A stretch of DNA of 7,530 bases from Veillonella sp. (GTDB taxonomy: Bacteria > Bacillota > Negativicutes > Veillonellales > Veillonellaceae): the NCBI GenBank assembly GCA_019419725.1, contig DXZL01000067.1, positions 1 to 7,530 on the forward strand. The letters run 5' to 3'. Under the pieces are notes generated by a model. That model ran no database searches. It was not told where the DNA came from and worked only from the letters and a program-made list of their open reading frames with translations. The position numbers and the translations under genes were made by a program. Shown piece by piece: positions 1 to 6,541 of this stretch. Every line of letters starts with the position of its first letter. Positions within the stretch are counted from its first letter, which is position 1.

Positions 1-4
1 TCAA

Positions 5-34
5 TAGATAAAGTCGCATTATATGTGGTAAAAT
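5..34 (+). promoter_or_regulatory. Candidate sigma-A promoter for the mre operon
   Basis: An extended -10 element, TG-G-TAAAAT, lies at 26-34 and matches TATAAT at five of six positions, with the TGn extension. A weak -35 candidate, TAGATA (four of six against TTGACA), lies at 5-10 and leaves an 18-bp spacer. Transcription would start around position 41, giving a short leader before the mreB ribosome binding site. The -10 is reasonable and the -35 is poor. The window begins only a few bases upstream, so a promoter further upstream or read-through from a preceding gene cannot be excluded. Confidence 0.4.
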
Positions 35-51
35 GGAATGATGATGTAATG

Positions 52-58
52 AAGGAGA
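52..58 (+). promoter_or_regulatory. Strong ribosome binding site of mreB
   Basis: AAGGAGA is a near-perfect Shine-Dalgarno sequence, seven bases upstream of the ATG at 66. It fixes the mreB start and is one of the strongest ribosome binding sites in the window, as expected for the abundant filament protein at the head of the operon. Confidence 0.85.
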
Positions 59-65
59 TTTTACT

Positions 66-1103
66 ATGAGTTCCATTTTACCTACTCTAGGAAAAGATGT
101 AAGTATAGATATTGGTTCCATACAGACGCGCCTCATGGGGGGGACGCGAGGAACTGTTATAAGCGAACCATCTATTATAGCAACTGATACAAAACAAGAA
201 AAAGTAGTAGCCGTTGGGGATGAAGCGGCACGTCTTGTATTGCGTATGCCCGATATGTGGCGCCCTTTGACACCATTAAAAGATGGATTTATTGTGGACT
301 ATCGAGTTATGCACACGATGCTTAACTATTTTCTGAATAAAGTGTCTAATGCATTGCGCCGCGCTCGAGTTCTTGTTGGTGTTCCTTGTGGAATGACCGA
401 TGTTGAGCAAAGAGCGATGATGGATGCTGTTATTCAGGCGGGAGCACGCGAAGTATTTCTTATCGAACGACCTGTCGCTGCAGCCATTGGTTGCGGTGCA
501 CCTATCTTTGAAGCTCGTGGATCTATGGTCATTGATATTGGTGGTGGCACTGTCGATATGGGCATTGTTTCATTGGGCGGTATTGTAGACAGTAAAACGA
601 TTCGCTTCGGTGGCTCAGATATCAATAATGCATTGCTACGCTATGTACGTGAGTGTTTTGGGGTTATCGTTTCTGAAGAAATTATAGAAGATGTTAAACA
701 TACAGTAGGCACCGCTATGGCACCTTTGGAAGATGCGGAATATGCCTTTCAAGGTCGTGATATGATGAATGGTTTAGGCAGACGTTGTGTTATTCATCAG
801 TCAGAGGTATATCAAGTTGTTAATGACTGTATTGCGGGCCTTTTAGATGAAGTGAAACAAATGATTCGTTCTGCTGAACCTGAGATTGTAGCAGATATTA
901 TGCAATATGGAATATATCTAACTGGTGGTACTGCGCAACTGTCGGGTTTGGCTGAGCGTATCGGGGGCGAGTTAGGTGTGCCTGTACATGTTCCGGATGC
1001 ACCAGAGACAAAAGTCGTTGTGGGCCTTAACGGGGCTTCATCTGACTTGGTGAGCTTATCACGTTTTATTGTGAATTCTAAAAATAGAAAGGGCCAAGAC
1101 TAA
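66..1103 (+). CDS. mreB: MreB-family actin-like rod-shape protein, divergent
   Basis: This is an actin-like ATPase of the MreB family. It would form membrane-associated filaments that guide the elongation machinery (MreC, MreD, RodA, PBP2). The length of 345 residues is normal. The fold is recognisable from phosphate-1 SIDIGSIQT (about residues 13-21), the KDG/VD segment (72-78), GVPCGMTDVEQRA (105-117), AGAREVFLIERP (125-136), phosphate-2 DIGGGT (157-162) and LTGGTAQLSGL (285-295). Several normally invariant positions differ: IEEP is IERP, so Arg135 replaces the Glu corresponding to E. coli E143; GTANT is GSIQT; GGD is GGS (182-184); LTGGG is LTGGT; and the late GGG motif is LNGA (321-324). 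Asp157 and Thr162 are kept. The loop carrying the hydrophobic membrane-insertion residues in Thermotoga MreB is here shorter and Arg-rich (ALRRARV, 96-102). The ATG at 66 has a strong Shine-Dalgarno sequence. The stop lies 1 nt before mreC. Family membership is certain; normal ATP hydrolysis is doubtful. Confidence 0.93.
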   Translation: MSSILPTLGKDVSIDIGSIQTRLMGGTRGTVISEPSIIATDTKQEKVVAVGDEAARLVLRMPDMWRPLTPLKDGFIVDYRVMHTMLNYFLNKVSNALRRARVLVGVPCGMTDVEQRAMMDAVIQAGAREVFLIERPVAAAIGCGAPIFEARGSMVIDIGGGTVDMGIVSLGGIVDSKTIRFGGSDINNALLRYVRECFGVIVSEEIIEDVKHTVGTAMAPLEDAEYAFQGRDMMNGLGRRCVIHQSEVYQVVNDCIAGLLDEVKQMIRSAEPEIVADIMQYGIYLTGGTAQLSGLAERIGGELGVPVHVPDAPETKVVVGLNGASSDLVSLSRFIVNSKNRKGQD

Positions 1104-1104
1104 T

Positions 1105-2022
1105 ATGATACAGTCAGATAAAAAGTTAATTATCGTTGTTGTCATTAGCTGTATCCTATTAGCGTTGCTCGGATTTGCATGGAAACAACGAACTAGTATT
1201 CCTTTTGTTACTGTCACTCTTGAAGGTATTACAACGCCATTTGCTTATGGATCTGCCCGTTTGCTTGACGGTGTACAAACCGGTTTTACAGTGCTCAATA
1301 ATGCTATTTCTGCAACTATTGAAAGTGATGAGGCAGCATCTCGCAAGGCTGCATTAGAACAAAAGGTTGTTAACTATGATGAAGTAGTAGCAGAAAATAT
1401 TCGACTTCGTCAATTGCTCAACTATAAGAGCAATCATCCGGAATTCTCCATGACTTTAGCCGGTATTATTACAAAGGATTACGGCACATGGACAAATACT
1501 TTCACTATCGATAAGGGTAGTGAAGAAGGGATGGCTGTCAATATGGCTGTCGTTGTACCAAGTGGGGTAGTTGGTTTTATTACCGATGTATACCCTCACT
1601 CTTCTCGAGTACAAACCATTCTTGACCCACGTAGTGCAATCGGTGTTATTGTACAACGTCCTGAATCTCGCCTATCTGGCGTCGTAAAAGGTGATGGTGA
1701 CTCACCTCGTACGCCATCAATGGTAAATATTGCCCGTGATGGTGATGTATTAGTAGGGGATAAATTAATCACCTCTGGGTATGGTGGTATCTACCCTAAA
1801 GGATTGCCTGTTGGTAATGTACAGTCCATCGAAAATGATACGGAAGGTTTTGTAAAGAATGCCGTAATTACACCAAGTGTGGACTTCTATCGTTTAGAAG
1901 AGGTATTTGTCCTTACATCATCTTCAGTAAGTGCACCACCAAAACCAGGGCTTGAGCCTAAACTGGTACCTCAAACACAACGGGATCAAGTTGAAGGGGC
2001 AAAGGGGGCCGTTAAACCATGA
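1105..2022 (+). CDS. mreC: Rod-shape-determining protein MreC
   Basis: MreC is a bitopic membrane protein whose extracytoplasmic beta domain binds and activates PBP2 and links it to MreB and MreD. The 305 residues show one N-terminal transmembrane helix (about 8-25) after a short basic cytoplasmic start. A coiled-coil stretch follows (about 73-106), ending in the family signature ENIRLRQLL. The two-lobed beta domain (about 115-270) contains DKGSEEGM (136-143), SGVVGFITDV (153-162) and GDKLITSGYGGIYPKGLPVG (218-237), all typical of MreC. A Pro/Lys/Gln-rich, probably disordered tail (about 275-305) follows. The start is 1 nt after the mreB stop, with AGAAAGGG at 1086-1093 as a rather distant Shine-Dalgarno sequence. 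The stop overlaps the mreD start as ATGA, which suggests translational coupling. No essential part appears to be missing. Confidence 0.96.
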   Translation: MIQSDKKLIIVVVISCILLALLGFAWKQRTSIPFVTVTLEGITTPFAYGSARLLDGVQTGFTVLNNAISATIESDEAASRKAALEQKVVNYDEVVAENIRLRQLLNYKSNHPEFSMTLAGIITKDYGTWTNTFTIDKGSEEGMAVNMAVVVPSGVVGFITDVYPHSSRVQTILDPRSAIGVIVQRPESRLSGVVKGDGDSPRTPSMVNIARDGDVLVGDKLITSGYGGIYPKGLPVGNVQSIENDTEGFVKNAVITPSVDFYRLEEVFVLTSSSVSAPPKPGLEPKLVPQTQRDQVEGAKGAVKP

Positions 2023-2510
2023 CGCGTCTAGCTTTAGTACTCTGTGGATTCTTAATTTACTTTATACAGGCGCAATTATTGCCTGCTATTTTTCATACGA
2101 ATTGGTTACCAAATTTAATTTTGACCATCATTGTTATGGTCACACTATTTAAAGGTCGTTATATGGGGCTGATGGCAGCTGTTATAGGTGGTATTGTACA
2201 TGATGTATTGATATCTAACTTCTTTGGGCTCCATTTATTCCCTTACGTTCTTGTGGTTTACCTATTATCTGCAGTGAAACATCGACTCTATGAAGAACGT
2301 TGGTATTGGTCCAGTGCTATTGTAGCCATTTGTACATTGCTTGATGGATTTATCCGGAGCTTAATGATATTGGCCAGTGGCGGGGATTTACATATAGGGG
2401 TATATATGTGGCATATGGTTATACCTGTGCTATTTTGGAACGGTCTATTGGCTGCCATCGTACATGGATTATTGTGGCGTAAGGACGAACAGCAAGATTA
2501 TATTTGGTAA
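2019..2510 (+). CDS. mreD: Rod-shape-determining protein MreD
   Basis: MreD is a small polytopic inner-membrane protein that works with MreC in the elongasome. The 163 residues are mostly hydrophobic, with five or six predicted transmembrane segments at about 4-22, 32-45, 48-65, 70-86, 97-117 and 130-152. The stretch GGIVHDVLISNFFGLH (57-72) matches the conserved G-hhhD-hhh-FGhh pattern of the family. Length and position directly after mreC are as expected. The ATG overlaps the mreC stop by 4 nt (ATGA), and a G-rich Shine-Dalgarno sequence (AAAGGGGG, 2001-2008) lies inside the end of mreC, so coupled translation is likely. MreD sequences are poorly conserved, so the call rests on the hydropathy pattern, this motif and the context. 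Confidence 0.93.
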   Translation: MTRLALVLCGFLIYFIQAQLLPAIFHTNWLPNLILTIIVMVTLFKGRYMGLMAAVIGGIVHDVLISNFFGLHLFPYVLVVYLLSAVKHRLYEERWYWSSAIVAICTLLDGFIRSLMILASGGDLHIGVYMWHMVIPVLFWNGLLAAIVHGLLWRKDEQQDYIW

Positions 2511-2519
2511 TAAATTAGT

Positions 2520-2528
2520 AAGGGGGTG
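2520..2528 (+). promoter_or_regulatory. Ribosome binding site that fixes the GTG start of PBP2
   Basis: AAGGGGGTG differs from the ideal AAGGAGGTG by one base and ends five bases before GTG at 2534. No in-frame ATG lies near it. The first internal Met of the protein (residue 34) is inside the transmembrane helix, so GTG at 2534 is the best-supported start. Confidence 0.75.
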
Positions 2529-2533
2529 AAAGA

Positions 2534-4456
2534 GTGCTTGAAGGCCTCTATAAACGAAGAAAAACGAGTCGCTTTGATGTACTCTTTTACATTGTAGCGG
2601 GCATATTTATAGTGTTAGCATTGCGTTTGTTTATGCTACAAATCTTGGCTGGTGGCTATTATCAAGCCAAGGCGGAAGGCAATCGATTGCGCATGGTACC
2701 GATGACTGCAGCACGAGGCGTTATGTATGATCGTAATGGTCAAATTCTTGTAGGCTCTCGACCTGCCTATACTATATCTATCATGCCTACCGGAAAGGCT
2801 TTGGATGATGGTGAAGTTGCTAAATTGGCAGCTTTATTAAAAATGAAGCCTGAAGATATTACAAAGAAGGTTAATGATCACAAGTATGGTTATGAGCCAA
2901 TACGTATTGCTAATGATATTTCTATGGACGTAGTGACAACCATTGAAGAGCATCGTCATGAATTACCAGGGGTAACCATTGATGTTGAGCCACTTCGATA
3001 CTATCCATATGAAACGATGGCTTCTCAATTATTTGGTTATGTTGGTGAAGTGAGTGAAGAGGAATTAGAAGAGCTAAAACAGCAAGACCCTAATACACTG
3101 GTAAGTGGCGGTACTATTTTAGGTCGTTCTGGTCTCGAAAAATTATATGATTCTATCTTGCGTGGTACCGATGGTGGTAAACAAGTTGAGGTAGATGCTA
3201 CAGGTCGTCCTGTGGCTGAGGTAGATAGAAAACATACGGTGCCAGGTGCTAATATTCATTTAACCATTGATGTAAATCTTCAAAAGGCCGCTGAAGAGGC
3301 TGTTAAGAATCAGCTCAATCAATTGCGTGCACAAGGTATTCCAGCACAAGGGGCAGCAGTGGTGGCCATGGACCCTAATACAGGGGCTATTTTAGCTATG
3401 GTCAGTGCGCCTGAATTTAATCCAAACTGGTTTTCTAAAGGAATTACAACTGCTCAATGGAATCAGCTGAATAATGATAAAAATCATCCATTTGATAATA
3501 AGGTTATTTCTGGTGAATATCCACCAGGATCACCATTTAAGATTATTACCGGTACAGCAGCGTTAGATCTTAAAAAGGTTACTCCTGAAGAGATGATCTT
3601 TGATAGTGGTAAGCACTGGTTGATCGATAAGCGAAATGCAGAAGGTGAAGCCTTAGGCTGGCTTAACTTTAATAGAGCGCTTGCTAAGTCAGATAACGTT
3701 TACTTCTATGAAATGGGTAATCGCGTTGGTATAGAAAATCTCGATAAATATGCTGCTTATTTTGGCATTGGCGAAAAGACTGGTATTAATTTACCAGGTG
3801 AGGCGTCTGGCATTATGGCAAGCCCTGAGTATAAACGAAAAGTATATGATGAAGATTGGTACTTAGGTGAAACCTTCGATGCTGCTATTGGTCAATCTTT
3901 TACCTTAGTTACGCCATTACAAATGGCTGTTTTACTCAGCGAAGTAGCTAATGGTGGCATTAAATATAAACCTTATGTGGTAAGCCGCATTGATAATAAA
4001 GATGGCACTCCGAAAGAGATTTTCGGGCCTGATAAATTAGGTATTTTACCAGTTCCAAAAAATATTATGGACCTTATTCGAGAAGGTTTGCGTGATGTTA
4101 CAAACGAAGGTGGTACAGCAGGGGACTTATTTAAAGGCTTCCCAATTAATGTAGCTGGTAAGACTGGTACTGCGGAAAACGCACATGGCCGGGATCATGG
4201 CTGGTTTGTAGCCTATGCACCATATGATAAGCCCCAAATTGTTGTGGTTGCACTTGTTGAACAAGGTAGCTTTGGTGCGGGCTCTGCAGGTCCAATCGTA
4301 CGAGATGTGTTAGCCGCATATTTCAATGTACCATTAAATAAAAAAACGAATGATACAAATACTAAAAGTAATAAAGATAGTGCAACTGTAGGGAATACGT
4401 CTAATGGGCAGAAACCTCAGAATGCAGTAACAAGTGGGCAACCAAGAAAGGATTAG
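2534..4456 (+). CDS. mrdA: Penicillin-binding protein 2, elongation transpeptidase
   Basis: This is a class B PBP that cross-links peptidoglycan during elongation, in complex with RodA and under MreC control. The 640 residues contain a basic cytoplasmic N-terminus, one transmembrane anchor (about 17-39) and the PBP dimerisation/pedestal domain, with RGVMYDRNG at 61-69 and GRSGLE at 197-202. The transpeptidase domain (about 270-595) has all three active-site motifs: SPFK with nucleophile Ser333 and Lys336, SDN (386-388) and KTG (543-545). The protein ends in a hydrophilic tail of about 40 residues rich in Asn, Lys, Ser and Thr, probably disordered; E. coli PBP2 has no equivalent that I recall. 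The start is GTG. The stop lies 1 nt before the MinD-like gene. The position between mreD and rodA identifies it as the elongation PBP (mrdA/pbpA) rather than the division PBP FtsI. Confidence 0.96.
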   Translation: MLEGLYKRRKTSRFDVLFYIVAGIFIVLALRLFMLQILAGGYYQAKAEGNRLRMVPMTAARGVMYDRNGQILVGSRPAYTISIMPTGKALDDGEVAKLAALLKMKPEDITKKVNDHKYGYEPIRIANDISMDVVTTIEEHRHELPGVTIDVEPLRYYPYETMASQLFGYVGEVSEEELEELKQQDPNTLVSGGTILGRSGLEKLYDSILRGTDGGKQVEVDATGRPVAEVDRKHTVPGANIHLTIDVNLQKAAEEAVKNQLNQLRAQGIPAQGAAVVAMDPNTGAILAMVSAPEFNPNWFSKGITTAQWNQLNNDKNHPFDNKVISGEYPPGSPFKIITGTAALDLKKVTPEEMIFDSGKHWLIDKRNAEGEALGWLNFNRALAKSDNVYFYEMGNRVGIENLDKYAAYFGIGEKTGINLPGEASGIMASPEYKRKVYDEDWYLGETFDAAIGQSFTLVTPLQMAVLLSEVANGGIKYKPYVVSRIDNKDGTPKEIFGPDKLGILPVPKNIMDLIREGLRDVTNEGGTAGDLFKGFPINVAGKTGTAENAHGRDHGWFVAYAPYDKPQIVVVALVEQGSFGAGSAGPIVRDVLAAYFNVPLNKKTNDTNTKSNKDSATVGNTSNGQKPQNAVTSGQPRKD

Positions 4457-4457
4457 T

Positions 4458-5381
4458 ATGGGCGAAATCATTGGTGTTGTATCCGGCAAGGGTGGCGTAG
4501 GTAAAACGACCGTCACTGCATGCTTGGGTGCAGCCTTAAGTCATGCAGGGCACCGCGTATTGCTCTGTGATGGGGACTTTGGATTGCGCGATTTGGATCT
4601 CGTGTTAGGCGTGGCAGATGAAATTATCTATGATGCACTTGATGCGAGTGAAGATAAAGAATATACAGATGATGCTATTGTATCGATTGCAGAAAATCTA
4701 GATTTCTTACCGGCTAGTCAAAGTGCACGCTGGGAAGATATAGGTCGAAAGAAGTATAAGAAATTAGTTCGTCGGCTTTGTGATGTATATGACTATATTT
4801 TGATCGATGCACCAGCAGGGATTGGTAAGGGCATTGAGTCAATTTTAGATCTTGTGAGTCGTTGTATCGTTGTGACCCATCCATTGTGGGTATCCTTGCG
4901 CAATGGGGCGCGTATGATTCAAGTGTGTCAAGAACATAATATTCGCGACTTTGCTATTGCCTTTAATGCAGTGCCTGTAGATAGTGAAGACTTAGATTTA
5001 TATGATATGTTGGAAGTCCTTCGCGCCGAGTATGTAGGGGCTATGATTCCTTATGATGAAGATATCCTAACATATACACAAGATGGTCATTTGTTAGACC
5101 TTGCTTCTCATGAGTTTCGTAATGTATTAGCACCTCTTGTAGACTATGTTGTGACAGGCGATTGTTGGGAAGATTATGATGTACAAAAACAATTTGATGC
5201 CTATGTAACTAAGAAAAAAGCGGCTAAAGAAGAAGCAAGTACACCGACTCTTGCTTCAGCTGGTGAGTCTATCTTTGGAGATTCAAATACTGTTTTGTAT
5301 ATTAATCGCGGTGGATGGACTACTCAGCGTTTATTAGTGCAAGGTAAGCAAAGTTTATGGCGCCGTCGTAAATTGAAATAG
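4458..5381 (+). CDS. minD: MinD-like P-loop ATPase, diverged, no minC neighbour
   Basis: This is a deviant-Walker-A ATPase of the MinD/ParA group, 307 residues. It has SGKGGVGKTT at 9-18 with signature Lys11 and Lys16, DGDFGLRDLDLVLG at 38-51 (Walker A'), LPASQ at 84-88 and DAPAG at 117-121 (Walker B/switch II). These match MinD in sequence and numbering, so ATP-dependent dimerisation and membrane cycling are likely. It differs from MinD elsewhere. The conserved NPExSxxRDxDR segment reads HPLWVSLRNGAR (141-152), so the acidic and Ser residues used for partner binding in E. coli are absent. After about residue 240 there is a charged, low-complexity linker, then a basic tail with Trp287 and Trp301 ending in WRRRKLK, a possible membrane-binding helix. 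The start at 4458 has AAAGGA five bases upstream and gives the usual MinD N-terminus; an ATG 24 nt upstream lies inside mrdA and is less likely. In relatives minC often precedes minD here, but no room for it exists. The role may be septum placement or control of RodA/PBP2. Confidence 0.85.
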   Translation: MGEIIGVVSGKGGVGKTTVTACLGAALSHAGHRVLLCDGDFGLRDLDLVLGVADEIIYDALDASEDKEYTDDAIVSIAENLDFLPASQSARWEDIGRKKYKKLVRRLCDVYDYILIDAPAGIGKGIESILDLVSRCIVVTHPLWVSLRNGARMIQVCQEHNIRDFAIAFNAVPVDSEDLDLYDMLEVLRAEYVGAMIPYDEDILTYTQDGHLLDLASHEFRNVLAPLVDYVVTGDCWEDYDVQKQFDAYVTKKKAAKEEASTPTLASAGESIFGDSNTVLYINRGGWTTQRLLVQGKQSLWRRRKLK

Positions 5382-5386
5382 GTGAT
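5380..5386 (+). promoter_or_regulatory. Ribosome binding site bearing on the RodA start choice
   Basis: AGGTGAT overlaps the stop codon of the MinD-like gene and pairs with the 16S rRNA 3' end in the AGGTGAT portion of AAGGAGGTGATC. Two tandem ATGs follow, at 5387 and 5390. Aligned spacing is about four bases to the first and seven to the second, so the second ATG may be the main start. The proteins differ by one Met only. Confidence 0.6.
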
Positions 5387-6493
5387 ATGATGTGGCGGAA
5401 ACTATGGAATGATAGCGACTGGGCTATTATCATATGTACTTTTCTACTAGTTTGCATTGGCTTAGCAGCTATTGGCAGTGCAACTCATGTTAATCAAGAG
5501 CCTATTGGATTTGGTAGTTTAGTAGTAAAGCAACTTATATTTTTCCTTGCTAATGCAGCTGTTGTGATAGGCATGCAATTCCTTAACTACCATCGGTTAA
5601 AGGATTGGGGCAATATCATTTATGGCATTACTCTTTTGATGTTAATTGCCGTTATGGCCGTTGGTACATCTGCATTGGGTGCTCAACGGTGGATCCAACT
5701 GGGTCCTATTACCATTCAGCCATCAGAATTTTCTAAATTATTGATGATTATCTGTATGGCCAAAATGCTAGAGCCTCGTATTGGCAAGTTAGATACATTT
5801 AAGTCTTTAATATTGCCTGTATTATATGTTGGGGTACCTATTGGACTTGTATTTTTACAACCTGACCTAGGTACATCTCTTGTGTACATTGCCATTTTTG
5901 TGGGAATGCTATTTATCTCTGGCATTAAAACTAGACTCATAAAAATCATTGCAGGGACTGGTTTATTATTGATGCCTTTAGGCTGGTTTGTACTGAAAGA
6001 ATATCAAAAACAACGTATTCTCGTATTCTTAAATCCAGATATTGATCCCTTTGGATCTGGGTATCATATTATCCAATCTAAGATTGCCATTGGTTCTGGT
6101 TTGATTTTTGGCAAAGGTATTTTTAATGGCACACAAAGTCAGTTGAACTTCTTACCAGAAAACCATACGGATTTTATTTTCTCCGTTATTGGTGAAGAGT
6201 TTGGCTTTGTAGGTTGTATCATAGTATTGTTATTGCTCTTTATGCTTATTTATCGCAGCATTAAAGTGGCGTATATGTGCAATGATAATTTTGGTATGTT
6301 ATTAGCTACAGGTATTGCCACCATGTTTACCTTTGAGGTACTCGTAAACGTAGGTATGACAATTGGTATTATGCCTGTTACTGGTATTCCATTGCCATTC
6401 CTTAGTTATGGTGTTAGTGCATTGACTACGAATATGTTGAGTATTGGTATTTTGTTAAATATCGCAATGCAACGGACAAAATATATTTTTTAA
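5387..6493 (+). CDS. rodA: RodA, SEDS peptidoglycan glycosyltransferase
   Basis: RodA is the SEDS-family polymerase that extends glycan strands from lipid II and works as a pair with PBP2. The 368 residues are highly hydrophobic with about ten transmembrane segments. Family signatures are clear: GAQRWIQLG with QPSEFSK (98-117), LQPDLGTSL (158-166), NPD-DPFGSGYH (217-227), FLPENHTDFIF (255-265) with Asp262 at the position of the proposed catalytic Asp, GEEFGFVG (269-276), and VNVGMTIGIMPVTGIPLPFL followed by SYG (320-342). The C-terminus is short (MQRTKYIF). Position in an mre operon with a PBP2 gene, and the length under 400 residues, favour RodA over FtsW. The gene starts 5 nt after the upstream stop at one of two tandem ATGs (5387 or 5390). 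No key residue is missing, so polymerase activity is expected. Confidence 0.95.
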   Translation: MMWRKLWNDSDWAIIICTFLLVCIGLAAIGSATHVNQEPIGFGSLVVKQLIFFLANAAVVIGMQFLNYHRLKDWGNIIYGITLLMLIAVMAVGTSALGAQRWIQLGPITIQPSEFSKLLMIICMAKMLEPRIGKLDTFKSLILPVLYVGVPIGLVFLQPDLGTSLVYIAIFVGMLFISGIKTRLIKIIAGTGLLLMPLGWFVLKEYQKQRILVFLNPDIDPFGSGYHIIQSKIAIGSGLIFGKGIFNGTQSQLNFLPENHTDFIFSVIGEEFGFVGCIIVLLLLFMLIYRSIKVAYMCNDNFGMLLATGIATMFTFEVLVNVGMTIGIMPVTGIPLPFLSYGVSALTTNMLSIGILLNIAMQRTKYIF

Positions 6494-6497
6494 ATAA

Positions 6498-6509
6498 CCT
6501 ATATATAGG
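6498..6509. repeat. Perfect 12-bp palindrome CCTATATATAGG after rodA
   Basis: CCTATATATAGG is a perfect inverted repeat with no spacer, four bases after the rodA stop codon. As DNA it could be a dyad operator or the -10 part of a weak promoter (TATATA at 6500-6505). As RNA it would hardly form a stable hairpin because it lacks a loop. No good -35 element lies at the right distance, so promoter function is only a possibility. Confidence 0.4.
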
Positions 6510-6517
6510 ATTGATTG

Positions 6518-6541
6518 TGAAAGAAGTCTTTCAGAAAAGAC
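6518..6541 (+). promoter_or_regulatory. Two overlapping, mutually exclusive hairpins before the radical SAM gene
   Basis: Hairpin A pairs TGAAAGA (6518-6524) with TCTTTCA (6527-6533) around a 2-nt centre; in practice a 6-bp stem with a 4-nt loop. Hairpin B pairs GTCTTT (6526-6531) with AAAGAC (6536-6541) around the loop CAGA. They share TCTTT, so only one can form at a time. Hairpin B ends directly at the Shine-Dalgarno GGAGG (6542-6546), and hairpin A leaves it further away. No U-run follows, so neither is an intrinsic terminator. The arms are short and AT-rich and may be chance. Confidence 0.35.

Noticed and set aside
434..625. Minus-strand open frame of 63 codons inside mreB
   Set aside because: It lies wholly opposite a conserved gene, has no ribosome binding site I can see, and its predicted residues look like a reverse-strand shadow.
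1931..2152. Plus-strand open frame spanning the mreC-mreD junction
   Set aside because: It overlaps the ends of two well-supported genes in another frame and has no recognisable domain.
3530..3541. SPFK instead of STFK or STVK in the PBP2 active site as an anomaly
   Set aside because: The motif requires only SxxK. Pro at the second position occurs in Firmicute PBP2 proteins as far as I recall, and the other two motifs are intact.
4340..4347. A7-C run in the PBP2 tail as a programmed -1 frameshift site
   Set aside because: The run is not in the reading phase required for the X XXY YYZ slippery pattern, and the 0-frame product is already complete and normal.
4434..4457. Upstream ATG that would extend the MinD-like protein by eight residues and overlap mrdA
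   Set aside because: The ATG at 4458 has AAAGGA at a good distance and gives the standard MinD N-terminus with Lys11 and Lys16. The extension resembles no part of the family.
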